This document shows positions 24,399 through 31,464 of a stretch of DNA of 35,091 nucleotides, piece by piece. The position numbers and the translations under genes are program-made. Below the pieces are notes generated by a model that was not told the DNA's origin, searched no databases, and worked only from the letters and a program-made list of their open reading frames with translations. Every line of letters begins with the position of its first letter. Positions within the stretch are counted from its first letter, which is position 1. The stretch covers positions 1,776 to 36,866 of the forward strand of contig JAKAQW010000019.1 in the NCBI GenBank assembly GCA_021819525.1. The letters are read 5' to 3'. This stretch comes from Actinomycetes bacterium (lineage in GTDB: Bacteria > Actinomycetota > Acidimicrobiia > Acidimicrobiales > UBA8190).

Positions 24399-25918
24399 GC
24401 GTGGCGGAGATGCGGGCCGTCGACGAGGAGGCCCGTGCCACGGTGCCGACTGCCGTGCTCGTCGAGCGGGCCGGGACGGCCCTGGCCACGGTGGCGATCG
24501 ACATGCTCGGTGGTGCCTACGGCAAGCGGGTGACAGTGCTGACAGGCCGGGGCAACAACGGGGCCGACGGCGCGGTGGCCGCCGGTGTGCTGACCCGGCG
24601 TGGCGCCGCGGTGGAGATAGTGGCGGTCGATCGCCATCCCGATCGGATCGGGGACAGGGCCGACCTCGTGATCGACGCTGCCTTGGGGACCGGGTTCCAC
24701 GGCAGCTTCGACGCGCCGGCGGTCCCCGATGCCACAGCTGTGCTGGCTTGCGACATCCCTTCTGGAGTCGACGGCGACACCGGCGAGGCGCGGGGCCGGC
24801 CGCTCGCGGCGCGGCGCACGGTCACGTTCGGCGCCTACAAGCCAGGGCTGCTCCAAGGCGATGGCCCCGAGCTCGCCGGCGCGGTGACCGTTGCCGACAT
24901 CGGCCTCGACTGCTCGCGGGCCGCCATCGCCCTGGTCCAAGACGTCGATGTCAGGCTCTGGGTGCCGGCGCGGCCCCGCGAGAGCCACAAGTGGTGCTCT
25001 GCTGTGTTCGTGGTGGCTGGATCACCGGGGATGACCGGGGCTGCGGCAATGTGCGCCCGGGCCGCCGCTCGAGCCGGGGCCGGCATGGTCCGTCTCGGGG
25101 TGCCCGGTGCCGAGCTGGGCGAGGTGCCAGCGGGGGAGGCCGTCGGTCAGAAGCTGCCCGCAGCCGGCTGGGCGCAGGAGGTGCTGGAGGCGGCCCGGCG
25201 CTGCGCCGCTGTGGTCGTGGGTCCCGGCCTCGGCAGAAGTGGTACCACCGGCGCCGAGGTGCGGCGATTGGTGGAGCGCTGCCCGGTGCCGGTGGTGGTC
25301 GACGCCGACGGCCTGTTCGCCCTGGGTGATGCCACCCAGGCAGCCGCCGTGGTCGCCGCCCGGGAGACGGGCTCCGGGCGTGCCCCGGCAGCCGGTGGTG
25401 GTTCGGGCTCCGGCTCCGATCCGGCGCCCGGTCCTGCTTCGGCGAGCGGCTCAGGACCGGACCTTGGCTCTGGTCCCGGGCCCGGATCGAGGCTCGGCCC
25501 CGGGTCGACGTCTGGCGCCCATCGCCCGGCTGATGTCGTCTTCACCCCGCACGACGGCGAGTACCGCCGGATCATGGGCACGGCCCCGGGTGCCGACCGG
25601 GTGGCTGCCGCTCGCCGTCTGGCTGCGGCCTGTGGGGTGGTGGCTCTGGTCAAGGGCTCGACGACGGCGGTGTGCGGACCGACCGGCACGACGATGTTGT
25701 CGACGTCGGGTTCGAGCCGTCTGGCCACCGCTGGGACCGGTGACGTCCTCTCAGGTGTGATCGCCGCGTTCGTCGCCCGCGGGGCTGGCCCGGTCGAAGC
25801 GGCAGCGGCGGCGGCACACGCCCACGGCCGTGCCGCCGGGCTGGGCCTGGCCGTAGGGTTGGTGGCCGGCGACCTGCCGGAGCTGGTGGCCCGCTGGCTG
25901 AGCGACGCGCCGGGGTGA
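24383..25918 (+). CDS. nnr: Bifunctional NAD(P)H-hydrate epimerase / ADP-dependent dehydratase
   Basis: Repairs damaged NADHX and NADPHX. The 511-aa protein joins a YjeF_N epimerase domain (about 1-200: VLTGRGNNGADGAVAAG, AALGTGFHG, DIPSGVDGDTG) to a ribokinase-like dehydratase domain (about 215-511: GSPGMTGAAAMCARAA, PHDGEY, VALVKGSTTAV and TAGTGDVLSG with Asp454). The epimerase loop reads GNNGAD where relatives have GNNGGD. A Gly/Ser/Pro insert of about 50 residues (330-382) sits in the dehydratase domain before PHDGEY. The GTG at 24383 is preceded by AGGAGGT with five-base spacing, the best ribosome-binding site in this operon. Its stop overlaps the alr GTG by four bases. Confidence 0.93.
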   Translation: MLPVVSVAEMRAVDEEARATVPTAVLVERAGTALATVAIDMLGGAYGKRVTVLTGRGNNGADGAVAAGVLTRRGAAVEIVAVDRHPDRIGDRADLVIDAALGTGFHGSFDAPAVPDATAVLACDIPSGVDGDTGEARGRPLAARRTVTFGAYKPGLLQGDGPELAGAVTVADIGLDCSRAAIALVQDVDVRLWVPARPRESHKWCSAVFVVAGSPGMTGAAAMCARAAARAGAGMVRLGVPGAELGEVPAGEAVGQKLPAAGWAQEVLEAARRCAAVVVGPGLGRSGTTGAEVRRLVERCPVPVVVDADGLFALGDATQAAAVVAARETGSGRAPAAGGGSGSGSDPAPGPASASGSGPDLGSGPGPGSRLGPGSTSGAHRPADVVFTPHDGEYRRIMGTAPGADRVAAARRLAAACGVVALVKGSTTAVCGPTGTTMLSTSGSSRLATAGTGDVLSGVIAAFVARGAGPVEAAAAAAHAHGRAAGLGLAVGLVAGDLPELVARWLSDAPG

Positions 25919-27360
25919 GCGGCGCGTCTCGGACCCGGCCGGTGTGGGTGGAAGTCGACGTGGCAGCTGTGCGCCATAACACCCGGCTCCTGGTCGACCT
26001 GGTGGCACCCGCGGCGCTCTGCGCGGTGGTGAAGGCGGACGGCTACGGCCACGGTGCGCTGGCCGTCGCCCGCGCCGCGCTCGAGGGGGGGGCCAGCTGG
26101 CTGGCGGTGGCGACCGTCGACGAGGGCATAGCGCTGCGTGCCGGTGCGCTGCGCGCGCCGATCTTGGTGTTGTCGGAGCCCCCGCCCGGCGCGCTGGCTG
26201 CCGCTCGCGACGCCGGGCTCACCCCCACGCTCTACACCAAGGCGGGGGTGGCTGCCGCCCGGGCCGTAGCGCAACGGCCCCCGCCGGGCCTTGCCGGCCA
26301 TCCGGGCGAGCGGGCTTGGTGCTCCCGGGCGAACGCCGGCGTGAGCGGCCCAGGGACCAGCGAGGCCGCCGCACTCGCAGAGACGGGCCAGGGTGCCGAG
26401 CCCGCCGCAGCCACCGAGCCTGCCGCAGCCACCGAGCCTGCCGCAGCCACCGAACCCGAGCAGGTGGCTGCCGAACCCGGACAGGCCGTCGAACCCGAGC
26501 AGGCGGGCGCCGACGGACCCGCGGCGCAGCTCGAGGCGCCGTGGACGGTGCACTTGAAGGTGGACAGCGGCATGCACCGGGCGGGGGCCGACCCCGAGGA
26601 CCTCGCTGCGCTGGTAGCCGCTGTGCGGTCGGCTCCCGGGCTGGCGCTCGGTGGGATATGGACCCACCTGGCGGTGGCGGACGGCGCCGGCGAGGAGGAC
26701 CGGAGCTTCACTCGGCGACAGCTCCGGGTCTTCGATGCCGCCATCGGCTCGACGAGCGTCGCTGGCCGGCGCGGGATCTTGCGTCACGCGGCGAACTCGG
26801 CCGGTGCGCTCGCGTACCCGTCGGCCCACTACGACATGGTCCGCAGCGGCATCGCCTTGTACGGCGTCTCCCCGAGCGACGCCCTGGAAGAGGTCACCGC
26901 AACCCTTGGTCTGCGCCCGGCGCTGTCGTGGCACGCAGAGGTGAGCCATGTCCGGCGCCTTCCCGCCGGCGCCCGCCCCTCGTACGGCAGAGCCCGACCG
27001 CTGCCCTCGGCTGCGGCGGTGGCCACCGTCCCGGTCGGGTACGCCGACGGCCTCCCCCGCCGCTACTTCGAGGCCGGGGGGACCGTGCTGATCGGGGGCC
27101 GGCACCGGCCGCTGGCAGGGGTGGTGACCATGGACCAGATCGTGGTCGACTGCGGAAGCGACGTCCCAGCTGCCGGCGACCGGGTCGTCCTGCTCGGCCA
27201 GCAGGGTAGCGCCAGGCTGCGTGCGACAGACTGGGCACATACGCTGGGCACCATTGCCTACGAGGTCCTCTGCGGTATCGGGCCCCGAGTGCCCCGGGTC
27301 GTCGTCGACCGTGACGTGCGATCCGCGCAACCGGTCGGCGCCGAACAGGAAGGTGGTTGA
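25915..27360 (+). CDS. alr: Alanine racemase
   Basis: PLP enzyme that makes D-alanine for peptidoglycan. Lys40 in VVKADGYGHG carries the PLP and Tyr357 in SYGRARP is the second catalytic base. HLKVDSGMHRAG, HAANSAGAL, MVRSGIALYG, PVGYADGLPRRY and VTMDQIVVDC are the usual barrel and C-terminal motifs. At 481 aa it is about 100 residues longer than usual. The excess is one insert at about 118-208 in the barrel domain, Ala/Glu/Pro/Gly-rich, with three tandem EPAAAT units. The GTG start overlaps the nnr TGA (GTGA). The C-terminus after VDRDVRS is a short variable tail. Confidence 0.95.
   Translation: MSGASRTRPVWVEVDVAAVRHNTRLLVDLVAPAALCAVVKADGYGHGALAVARAALEGGASWLAVATVDEGIALRAGALRAPILVLSEPPPGALAAARDAGLTPTLYTKAGVAAARAVAQRPPPGLAGHPGERAWCSRANAGVSGPGTSEAAALAETGQGAEPAAATEPAAATEPAAATEPEQVAAEPGQAVEPEQAGADGPAAQLEAPWTVHLKVDSGMHRAGADPEDLAALVAAVRSAPGLALGGIWTHLAVADGAGEEDRSFTRRQLRVFDAAIGSTSVAGRRGILRHAANSAGALAYPSAHYDMVRSGIALYGVSPSDALEEVTATLGLRPALSWHAEVSHVRRLPAGARPSYGRARPLPSAAAVATVPVGYADGLPRRYFEAGGTVLIGGRHRPLAGVVTMDQIVVDCGSDVPAAGDRVVLLGQQGSARLRATDWAHTLGTIAYEVLCGIGPRVPRVVVDRDVRSAQPVGAEQEGG
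26398..26451 (+). repeat. Three tandem 18-bp units inside alr
   Basis: Units at 26398, 26416 and 26434 differ by one base in the first and encode EPAAAT three times (residues 162-179). They are part of the long insert in alanine racemase. Confidence 0.92.
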
Positions 27361-27361
27361 T

Positions 27362-28465
27362 ATGAGGCTGAGGCATGTCCGAGCCACGCAGCCGGCGACG
27401 AGCGCACGGCGCCACGCTCCGCAGCCCATGCCGAGGACCTCGACGTGGCGGCGCTGGCCCCGGTTCGGCGTGGCGGCGGGGGCGGGAACCGGGGTTGCGG
27501 CGGGAACGGCAGTCGCTTGGGCGCTCCAGCACCGGGTCGTAGCCCGATCCACTGCGGAGGCAGCTCGGACCGCAAAAGGTGCCTTCGTCGTCCCTGGCGA
27601 CCTGCTCCATCACTTCGTCGATCTCGACGACGGGGGTGTGGCGCACGTGGTGGAGCGGGGGTCGGGCCCTCCGATCGTGCTGGTCCACGGGGCGACGTTG
27701 TCCAGTGACCTGTGGTGCCAGCAGCTCACCGAGCTCGGTGCCCGGCACCGGATGATCGCGGTGGACGTCCGTGGCCACGGACGCTCCACCCCGGGCAGCG
27801 ACGGGTTCCGCGGTGGGATGGGTCGTCTGGCCGCTGATCTGCGCCAGGTCTTCGACGCGCTCGACGTGGAGGGCGCCGTCCTCGCCGGGCACTCGCTCGG
27901 CGGCATGATCTCCTTGCAGCTGGCTGCCGAGGCCCCATCGGGCTGGAGGGCTCGCCACCTCCATGCCCTGGCCCTGCTGGACACCTCGGCCGGCCCACTG
28001 GCGAGCTGGCGCGGGGCGAGCCGGATGCGCCGCCCGATCTCGGGAGCGCTGGCGCGCGCGATGGTGGTAGCCGACCGGATCGGTGTCGGGCCTGCTCGCT
28101 CGGCGGACGTGCGATGGTGGTCGGCCCGCTTCGCCTTCGGCCCCGACCCCGATCCGGCGCAGGTGGCCTTCACGGAGTCGATGGGTGCGCCCACGCCAGT
28201 GGCCACGCTGGCCGGCGTGCTCGGTACCCTGGCCAGCTTCGACATCACTGCCCGGCTTCCCGATGTGGATCTGCTGGCCCTCGTGGTGGTAGGGAGCCAC
28301 GACCGGCTGACCCCGCCGAGCCACGCCCGGCGCCTGGCAGACGGGCTGCCCCGAGCCGAGCTGGTGGAGCTGCCGCGCGCTGGTCACATGCCGATGCTGG
28401 AACGGCCCCACGAGCTGGCCCGCCTCCTGGACGAGCTGGCCGGCAAGGTCGCCGCCGGCTCGTGA
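27362..28465 (+). CDS. Alpha/beta hydrolase with an N-terminal hydrophobic segment
   Basis: A 367-aa serine hydrolase of unknown substrate. A basic, Pro/Arg-rich start is followed by a Gly/Ala-rich hydrophobic stretch (about 38-58) that could be a signal or weak membrane anchor. The hydrolase fold begins near 75: LVHGATLSSDLW (oxyanion loop), DVRGHGRS, the nucleophile elbow AGHSLGGM with Ser178, Asp314 in GSHDRLTP and His342 in AGHMPML complete the triad. A hydrolase is often found at this place between alr and tsaE in actinobacteria. The ATG, two bases after the alr stop, has AGGAAGGTGG just upstream. Confidence 0.88.
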   Translation: MRLRHVRATQPATSARRHAPQPMPRTSTWRRWPRFGVAAGAGTGVAAGTAVAWALQHRVVARSTAEAARTAKGAFVVPGDLLHHFVDLDDGGVAHVVERGSGPPIVLVHGATLSSDLWCQQLTELGARHRMIAVDVRGHGRSTPGSDGFRGGMGRLAADLRQVFDALDVEGAVLAGHSLGGMISLQLAAEAPSGWRARHLHALALLDTSAGPLASWRGASRMRRPISGALARAMVVADRIGVGPARSADVRWWSARFAFGPDPDPAQVAFTESMGAPTPVATLAGVLGTLASFDITARLPDVDLLALVVVGSHDRLTPPSHARRLADGLPRAELVELPRAGHMPMLERPHELARLLDELAGKVAAGS

Positions 28466-28510
28466 ACCGAGGTGTGGCGCCGTCGACCGAGCTTGGGGGC
28501 GTCGAAGCGG

Positions 28511-28516
28511 TACCAT
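28511..28516 (+). promoter_or_regulatory. -10 box of a probable leaderless promoter (uracil-DNA glycosylase)
   Basis: TACCAT fits TANNNT and ends six bases before the GTG at 28523. The -35 region is weak (TTGGGG at 28493, only 12 bases away). Confidence 0.5.
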
Positions 28517-28522
28517 CGCCCG

Positions 28523-29185
28523 GTGTCCGCCCTCGACGAACTGCGGGCCGCCGCCGCCGGCTGCACTCGGTGCGCTCTGGCTGCCGGACGCACCCAGGTG
28601 GTCTTCGGCGTCGGCGATCCTCACGCTGCGCTGATGTTCGTCGGCGAGGCGCCTGGGTACCACGAAGATCTCCAAGGCGCGCCGTTCGTGGGCCGGTCGG
28701 GCCAGCTGCTCGACAGACTGGTCCGCCAGGAGCTGGGAGTCGACCGGAGCCAGTGCTACATCGCGAACGTGGTGAAGTGCCGCCCGCCAGGGAACCGTGA
28801 CCCGCGTCCCGAGGAGATCGCCGCGTGCCGGCCTTACCTCGACGAGCAGGTCCACCTGATCGGCCCGCAGGTGGTGGTGACGCTGGGAAATTTCGCCACT
28901 CGTGCCCTGCTCGGGACGGCCGAGGGCATCAGCCGGGCACGGGGCAAGAGCTACCGCTTCGGCTCGGTCCACCTGGTCCCCACGTACCATCCAGCAGCAG
29001 CGCTGCGTGGTGGCGGCGACATGGTCGCTGAGATGCGCGCCGACCTGGTGCGTGCCAAGGCGCTGCTCGGGTCCCGGCCATCTGCTACACCTGACCACGT
29101 GCCGACGCCGACCGGGGCGAGCATCTCGACTCGGGGGGAGCCGGTCCGCGGCGATCACGCCGAGCCGCTCCAAGAGGAGCCGTGA
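28523..29185 (+). CDS. Uracil-DNA glycosylase, family 4 type (Fe-S)
   Basis: A 220-aa glycosylase that removes uracil from DNA. Cys14 and Cys17 (GCTRC), Cys86 (KCRPPGNRDP) and Cys102 (AACRPY) are placed like the four 4Fe-4S ligands of family-4 enzymes. GEAPGYHEDLQGAPFVGRSG (41-60) is the uracil-pocket and active-site loop, and PTYHPAAAL holds the DNA-contact His. The last 30 or so residues are a Pro/Thr/Glu-rich tail, partly made by the duplicated sequence at the gene end. The GTG at 28523 is chosen because the protein then begins right at the family start (SALDELRAAAAGCTRC) and a -10 box precedes it. A GTG at 28472 would add 17 residues. The TGA overlaps the GTG of a 23-codon minigene. Confidence 0.9.
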   Translation: MSALDELRAAAAGCTRCALAAGRTQVVFGVGDPHAALMFVGEAPGYHEDLQGAPFVGRSGQLLDRLVRQELGVDRSQCYIANVVKCRPPGNRDPRPEEIAACRPYLDEQVHLIGPQVVVTLGNFATRALLGTAEGISRARGKSYRFGSVHLVPTYHPAAALRGGGDMVAEMRADLVRAKALLGSRPSATPDHVPTPTGASISTRGEPVRGDHAEPLQEEP

Positions 29186-29291
29186 CTGCTACGAACGAGC
29201 CCTCCGAGCTGGGAGGAGCAGGAGCGTGCACCAGCGTCCAAGAGGAGCCGTGACCGCTACGAACGAGCCCTCCGAGCTGGGAGGAGCAGGG
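29169..29291 (+). repeat. 54-bp direct duplication of the udg/tsaE junction (period 68)
   Basis: Copy one is about 29169-29222 and copy two about 29237-29290, with one mismatch. Each contains AGAGGAG, the CCGTGAC stop/start overlap and the first codons of tsaE. The period of 68 is not a multiple of three, so the copies are in different frames and the overlap is rebuilt rather than extended. Confidence 0.9.
29182..29253 (+). CDS. 23-codon minigene between the uracil-DNA glycosylase and tsaE
   Basis: GTG (29182) overlaps the glycosylase TGA as GTGA, and the frame ends at TGA 29251-29253, which in turn overlaps the tsaE GTG (29250) as GTGA. The product begins VTATNEPSELGGAGA, the same as TsaE, and ends SVQEEP, the same as the tail of the glycosylase. 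It is therefore a by-product of the junction duplication. It has its own AGAGGAG. Whether the peptide matters is unknown. It may simply be a stepping stone for reinitiation that sets TsaE output. Confidence 0.5.
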   Translation: MTATNEPSELGGAGACTSVQEEP

Positions 29292-29798
29292 GCCGCATCG
29301 CTCGCGACGGGTGTCACCAGGTCACCTGAGGCCACCCGGGCGGTAGGTCGTGCCTTGGCCGTGCTGTCCCAGCCCGGTGACGTGGTGGTATTGGCCGGCG
29401 ACCTGGGAGCGGGGAAGACGACGTTGGCCCAGGGGTTCGCCACCGGCTTGGGGGTCACCGACCCGGTGACCAGCCCGACCTTCGCCTTGATGCGCCAGTA
29501 CCGGTGCGCGCTGGCGCCAGTGCAGGCTCTGCTGCACCTGGATCTCTACCGGCTCGACCGGCTTGCCGAGGTCGCAGACCTCGGCGTGGCCCAGCTGGTC
29601 GAAGAGGATGCCGTGGCCCTCGTGGAGTGGGGGGACGTCGCCACGTCGGTCCTCGGCGACGACCTGCTGACGGTGTGGCTACGCCCCGGTGCCGAGCCCG
29701 GTGAGCGGATCGTCGAGCTCTGGACCCGCGGCGAGCGATGGGACGGCCGTGCAGGCGAGCTTCGAGCTGCCTTGCGCGCTGGTGCCAGCCGGCCGTGA
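29250..29798 (+). CDS. tsaE: tRNA t6A37 biosynthesis ATPase TsaE
   Basis: A 182-aa P-loop protein that drives turnover of the TsaB-TsaD complex in making t6A at position 37 of ANN-decoding tRNAs. Walker A is GDLGAGKTT (50-58, Lys56). TSPTFALMRQY and HLDLYRLD with VEEDAVALVEWGD are family signatures. The N-terminal 25 residues before ATRAVGRALA are an extension coming from the duplicated junction. The GTG overlaps the minigene stop and the TGA overlaps the tsaB GTG (GTGA), so tsaE and tsaB are coupled. Confidence 0.93.
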   Translation: MTATNEPSELGGAGAASLATGVTRSPEATRAVGRALAVLSQPGDVVVLAGDLGAGKTTLAQGFATGLGVTDPVTSPTFALMRQYRCALAPVQALLHLDLYRLDRLAEVADLGVAQLVEEDAVALVEWGDVATSVLGDDLLTVWLRPGAEPGERIVELWTRGERWDGRAGELRAALRAGASRP

Positions 29799-30712
29799 CC
29801 ATCGTGCTGGCCGTGGAGTCGGCTACCGACGCAGCTGGCGTAGCCCTGGTCGACGAGCGCGGCGTCCTGGCTGCTGTACGGGTCGGACGCGGCCGGCGCC
29901 ACGCCGAGACCGTCGCGCCTGGCGTGCAGGCGGTGTGCCGCTACGCGGACGTGCCTCTGGCCCGGGTAGCCGGCGTGGCTGTCGATGTCGGTCCCGGTCT
30001 GTTCACCGGGCTGCGCGTCGGTATCGCCACGGCCAAAGGGCTCGCCTACGGCCTGGGCGTGCCCATGGTGCCGGTGAGCAGCCTGCGCCTGCTGGCCGAC
30101 GGCGCTGCCCGCTTCATGGTCCCCGGGTCTCTCTGCACAGTGCTGGCGGTGGTGGACGCTCGCCGTCAGGAGGTCTTCTGGGCCTCTTACCCGCTGACGG
30201 GTCCGGCGGTCGACGATGCCGGGCTGGAGGCCAGCGCCGGATCCCCACTTCGAGTGGGTCGGCCTGAAGAGCTGGATGCCGGGCTGGAGGCCAGCGCCGG
30301 ATCCCCACCTCGAGTGGGTCGGCCCGAGGAGCTGGCTGTCGTGCTCGACGCCCTGGTGGCAGCCGCCGGAGCTTTACCACCGCCGGTGCGGTCGGGCGCG
30401 TCGCTGCCGGCGCAGTCGGGCGCCTCGCTGCCGTCGAGGCCGCTCGGGGTCGTTCTCCCCCGCGTGCTCGTCGTCGGGGACGGTGCTCGCCGCTACGCCG
30501 AGGTGCTTCGTCGGCCGGGTGTGGTGCTCGGTGCAGCGTCGTTGGCCTACCCCTCGGTGGAGCTGCTCGGCGCTATGGGTGTGGCCGAGCTCCGAGCTGG
30601 GCGGGGTGTCGATCCTGCCACGGTGGCGGCGTTCTACCTCCGTGAAGCCGACGCGCGCATCAATTGGGAGCGCCGTGCGCCTCGGCGTGCCGGGGCTGGC
30701 GACCATGGCTGA
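29795..30712 (+). CDS. tsaB: tRNA t6A37 threonylcarbamoyltransferase subunit TsaB
   Basis: A 305-aa member of the ASKHA fold and partner of TsaD. VLAVESATDAAGVAL, RRHAETVAPGVQAV, VDVGPGLFTGLRVGIATAKGL (split as VDVGPGLFTG and LRVGIATAKGL) and VVDARRQEVFWA are typical. It is longer than the usual 220-240 aa. Residues 141-180 are a 20-residue unit repeated twice (DAGLEASAGSP then RVGRPEEL), followed by an Ala/Pro/Ser-rich stretch. After DARINWERR the C-terminus is RAGAGDHG, contributed by the junction repeat. Translation overlaps tsaE (GTGA) and the following minigene (8 bases). Confidence 0.92.
   Translation: MTIVLAVESATDAAGVALVDERGVLAAVRVGRGRRHAETVAPGVQAVCRYADVPLARVAGVAVDVGPGLFTGLRVGIATAKGLAYGLGVPMVPVSSLRLLADGAARFMVPGSLCTVLAVVDARRQEVFWASYPLTGPAVDDAGLEASAGSPLRVGRPEELDAGLEASAGSPPRVGRPEELAVVLDALVAAAGALPPPVRSGASLPAQSGASLPSRPLGVVLPRVLVVGDGARRYAEVLRRPGVVLGAASLAYPSVELLGAMGVAELRAGRGVDPATVAAFYLREADARINWERRAPRRAGAGDHG
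30215..30334 (+). repeat. 60-bp tandem in-frame duplication inside tsaB
   Basis: Copies 30215-30274 and 30275-30334 differ at three of 60 positions. The flanks are unique. The product is a repeated 20-residue segment in a surface-type region. The near identity suggests a recent event. Confidence 0.95.
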
Positions 30713-30878
30713 CACATCGGACCGTGCAGGCTGTCGCGAATCGGCTCGGAACAGCCCATTTTCTGGGCAAAAGACCTGGTGGCTGTTCGCTCGGGACGCA
30801 TTGCGCGACAGCTTGCGTGGCGTGGGCGACCGGGCCTTGCTCGAGGCGCGGCGTGCCGGGGCTGGCGACCATGGCTGA
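30705..30878 (+). CDS. 57-aa minigene between tsaB and rimI
   Basis: ATG 30705 lies inside the tsaB end (8-base overlap) and the TGA at 30876-30878 lies inside the start of rimI (8-base overlap). It starts MADTSD, like RimI (MADGAD), and ends RRAGAGDHG, exactly the TsaB C-terminus. The middle comes from the palindromic insert and includes NSPFSGQKTWWLFARDALRD, which I do not recognise. Base use is less G+C-rich than the neighbours. The frame may be accidental, but it keeps the stop/start coupling chain unbroken. Confidence 0.45.
   Translation: MADTSDRAGCRESARNSPFSGQKTWWLFARDALRDSLRGVGDRALLEARRAGAGDHG
30726..30816. mobile_element. Palindromic MITE-like or REP-like insert
   Basis: Outer arms GCAGGCTGTCGCG (30726-30738) and CGCGACAGCTTGC (30804-30816) pair with one mismatch. 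Inner arms GAACAGCC (30749-30756) and GGCTGTTC (30781-30788) pair exactly. A small centre GCCCA-TTTTC-TGGGC (30754-30768) offers an alternative loop. The core has an A/T-rich stretch unlike the surroundings. There is no transposase here. It sits between two 30-bp direct repeats, suggesting a non-autonomous insertion. Confidence 0.5.
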
Positions 30879-31464
30879 CGGCGCCGACCCTCGCCCGCCG
30901 GGGCCCGAGCGTGCGCTGGGACCACCTGCCGTAGGCCCGTCCACGGCGGACGTGGTCGACGCACTGTGGGTGGGGGCCATGCGGCGCAAGCACCTGCGCC
31001 AGGTCATGCGCATCGAAGCCGCCTGCTATCCAAGACCGTGGTCATCGGCGCTGTTCTTGTCCGAGCTTGCTCAGCGTGGCAGCCGACGGTACATCGTGGC
31101 GATGGTGGGGCCACTGGTGGTGGGCTACGCCGGCATGATGCTGGTGGTCGACGAAGGACACATCACGAACGTGGCCGTGGACCCTGCCTGGTGGGGCCGG
31201 GGCGTGGCGGCTCGGCTCCTGCTCGACCAGGCCCGGGCAGCACCTGATCTCGGCATCGCCCACCTGACGCTCGAGGTGCGAGCGGGCAACGACCGCGCCC
31301 AGGCGCTGTACCGGCGCTTCGGCTTCGCGCCGGTCGGGGTGCGCAAGGGCTACTACGTCGAGACCGGCGAGGACGCCGTCGTCATGTGGGCCCGTGACAT
31401 CGACTCGGCGGACTACCGGGCCAGGCTGGAGGCCATCGAGACCAGGCTACGCTGCCCGAGGTGA
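30871..31464 (+). CDS. rimI: Ribosomal-protein-S18-alanine N-acetyltransferase-like GNAT
   Basis: A 197-aa GNAT acetyltransferase, by position and sequence RimI, expected to acetylate the N-terminus of S18. MRRKHLRQVMRIEAACYPRPWS starts the domain, ITNVAVDPAWWGRGVAARLL is the acetyl-CoA-binding motif A, and NDRAQALYRRFGFAPVGVRKGYY is motif B. About 45 residues precede the domain and are Pro/Gly/Asp-rich. The ATG lies in the second 30-bp repeat. Upstream sequence in the same frame is open but belongs to the insert. Its TGA overlaps the tsaD GTG (GTGA). Confidence 0.88.
   Translation: MADGADPRPPGPERALGPPAVGPSTADVVDALWVGAMRRKHLRQVMRIEAACYPRPWSSALFLSELAQRGSRRYIVAMVGPLVVGYAGMMLVVDEGHITNVAVDPAWWGRGVAARLLLDQARAAPDLGIAHLTLEVRAGNDRAQALYRRFGFAPVGVRKGYYVETGEDAVVMWARDIDSADYRARLEAIETRLRCPR
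31448..31453 (+). promoter_or_regulatory. Possible internal -10 box before tsaD
   Basis: TACGCT fits TANNNT and ends seven bases before the tsaD GTG. tsaD is already coupled to rimI by a GTGA overlap, so this may be chance; if real it allows separate transcription of tsaD. Confidence 0.3.

Larger units (their letters stand above)
30684..30879 (+). repeat. 30-bp direct repeats flanking the tsaB-rimI insert
   Basis: An identical 30-bp word (starts GGCGTGCCGGGG, ends ACCATGGCTGAC) lies at 30684-30713 and 30850-30879, period 166. Both copies contain the ATGGCTGA overlap of one gene's stop with the next start. Between them are 136 bp with a palindromic core. The pattern resembles a target duplication around an insert, though 30 bp is long for one. 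Confidence 0.9.

Noticed and set aside
30216-30704. Longer version of the 57-aa minigene beginning inside tsaB
   Set aside because: That portion is tsaB in another frame. Only the part from the repeated ATG at 30705 follows the junction logic.
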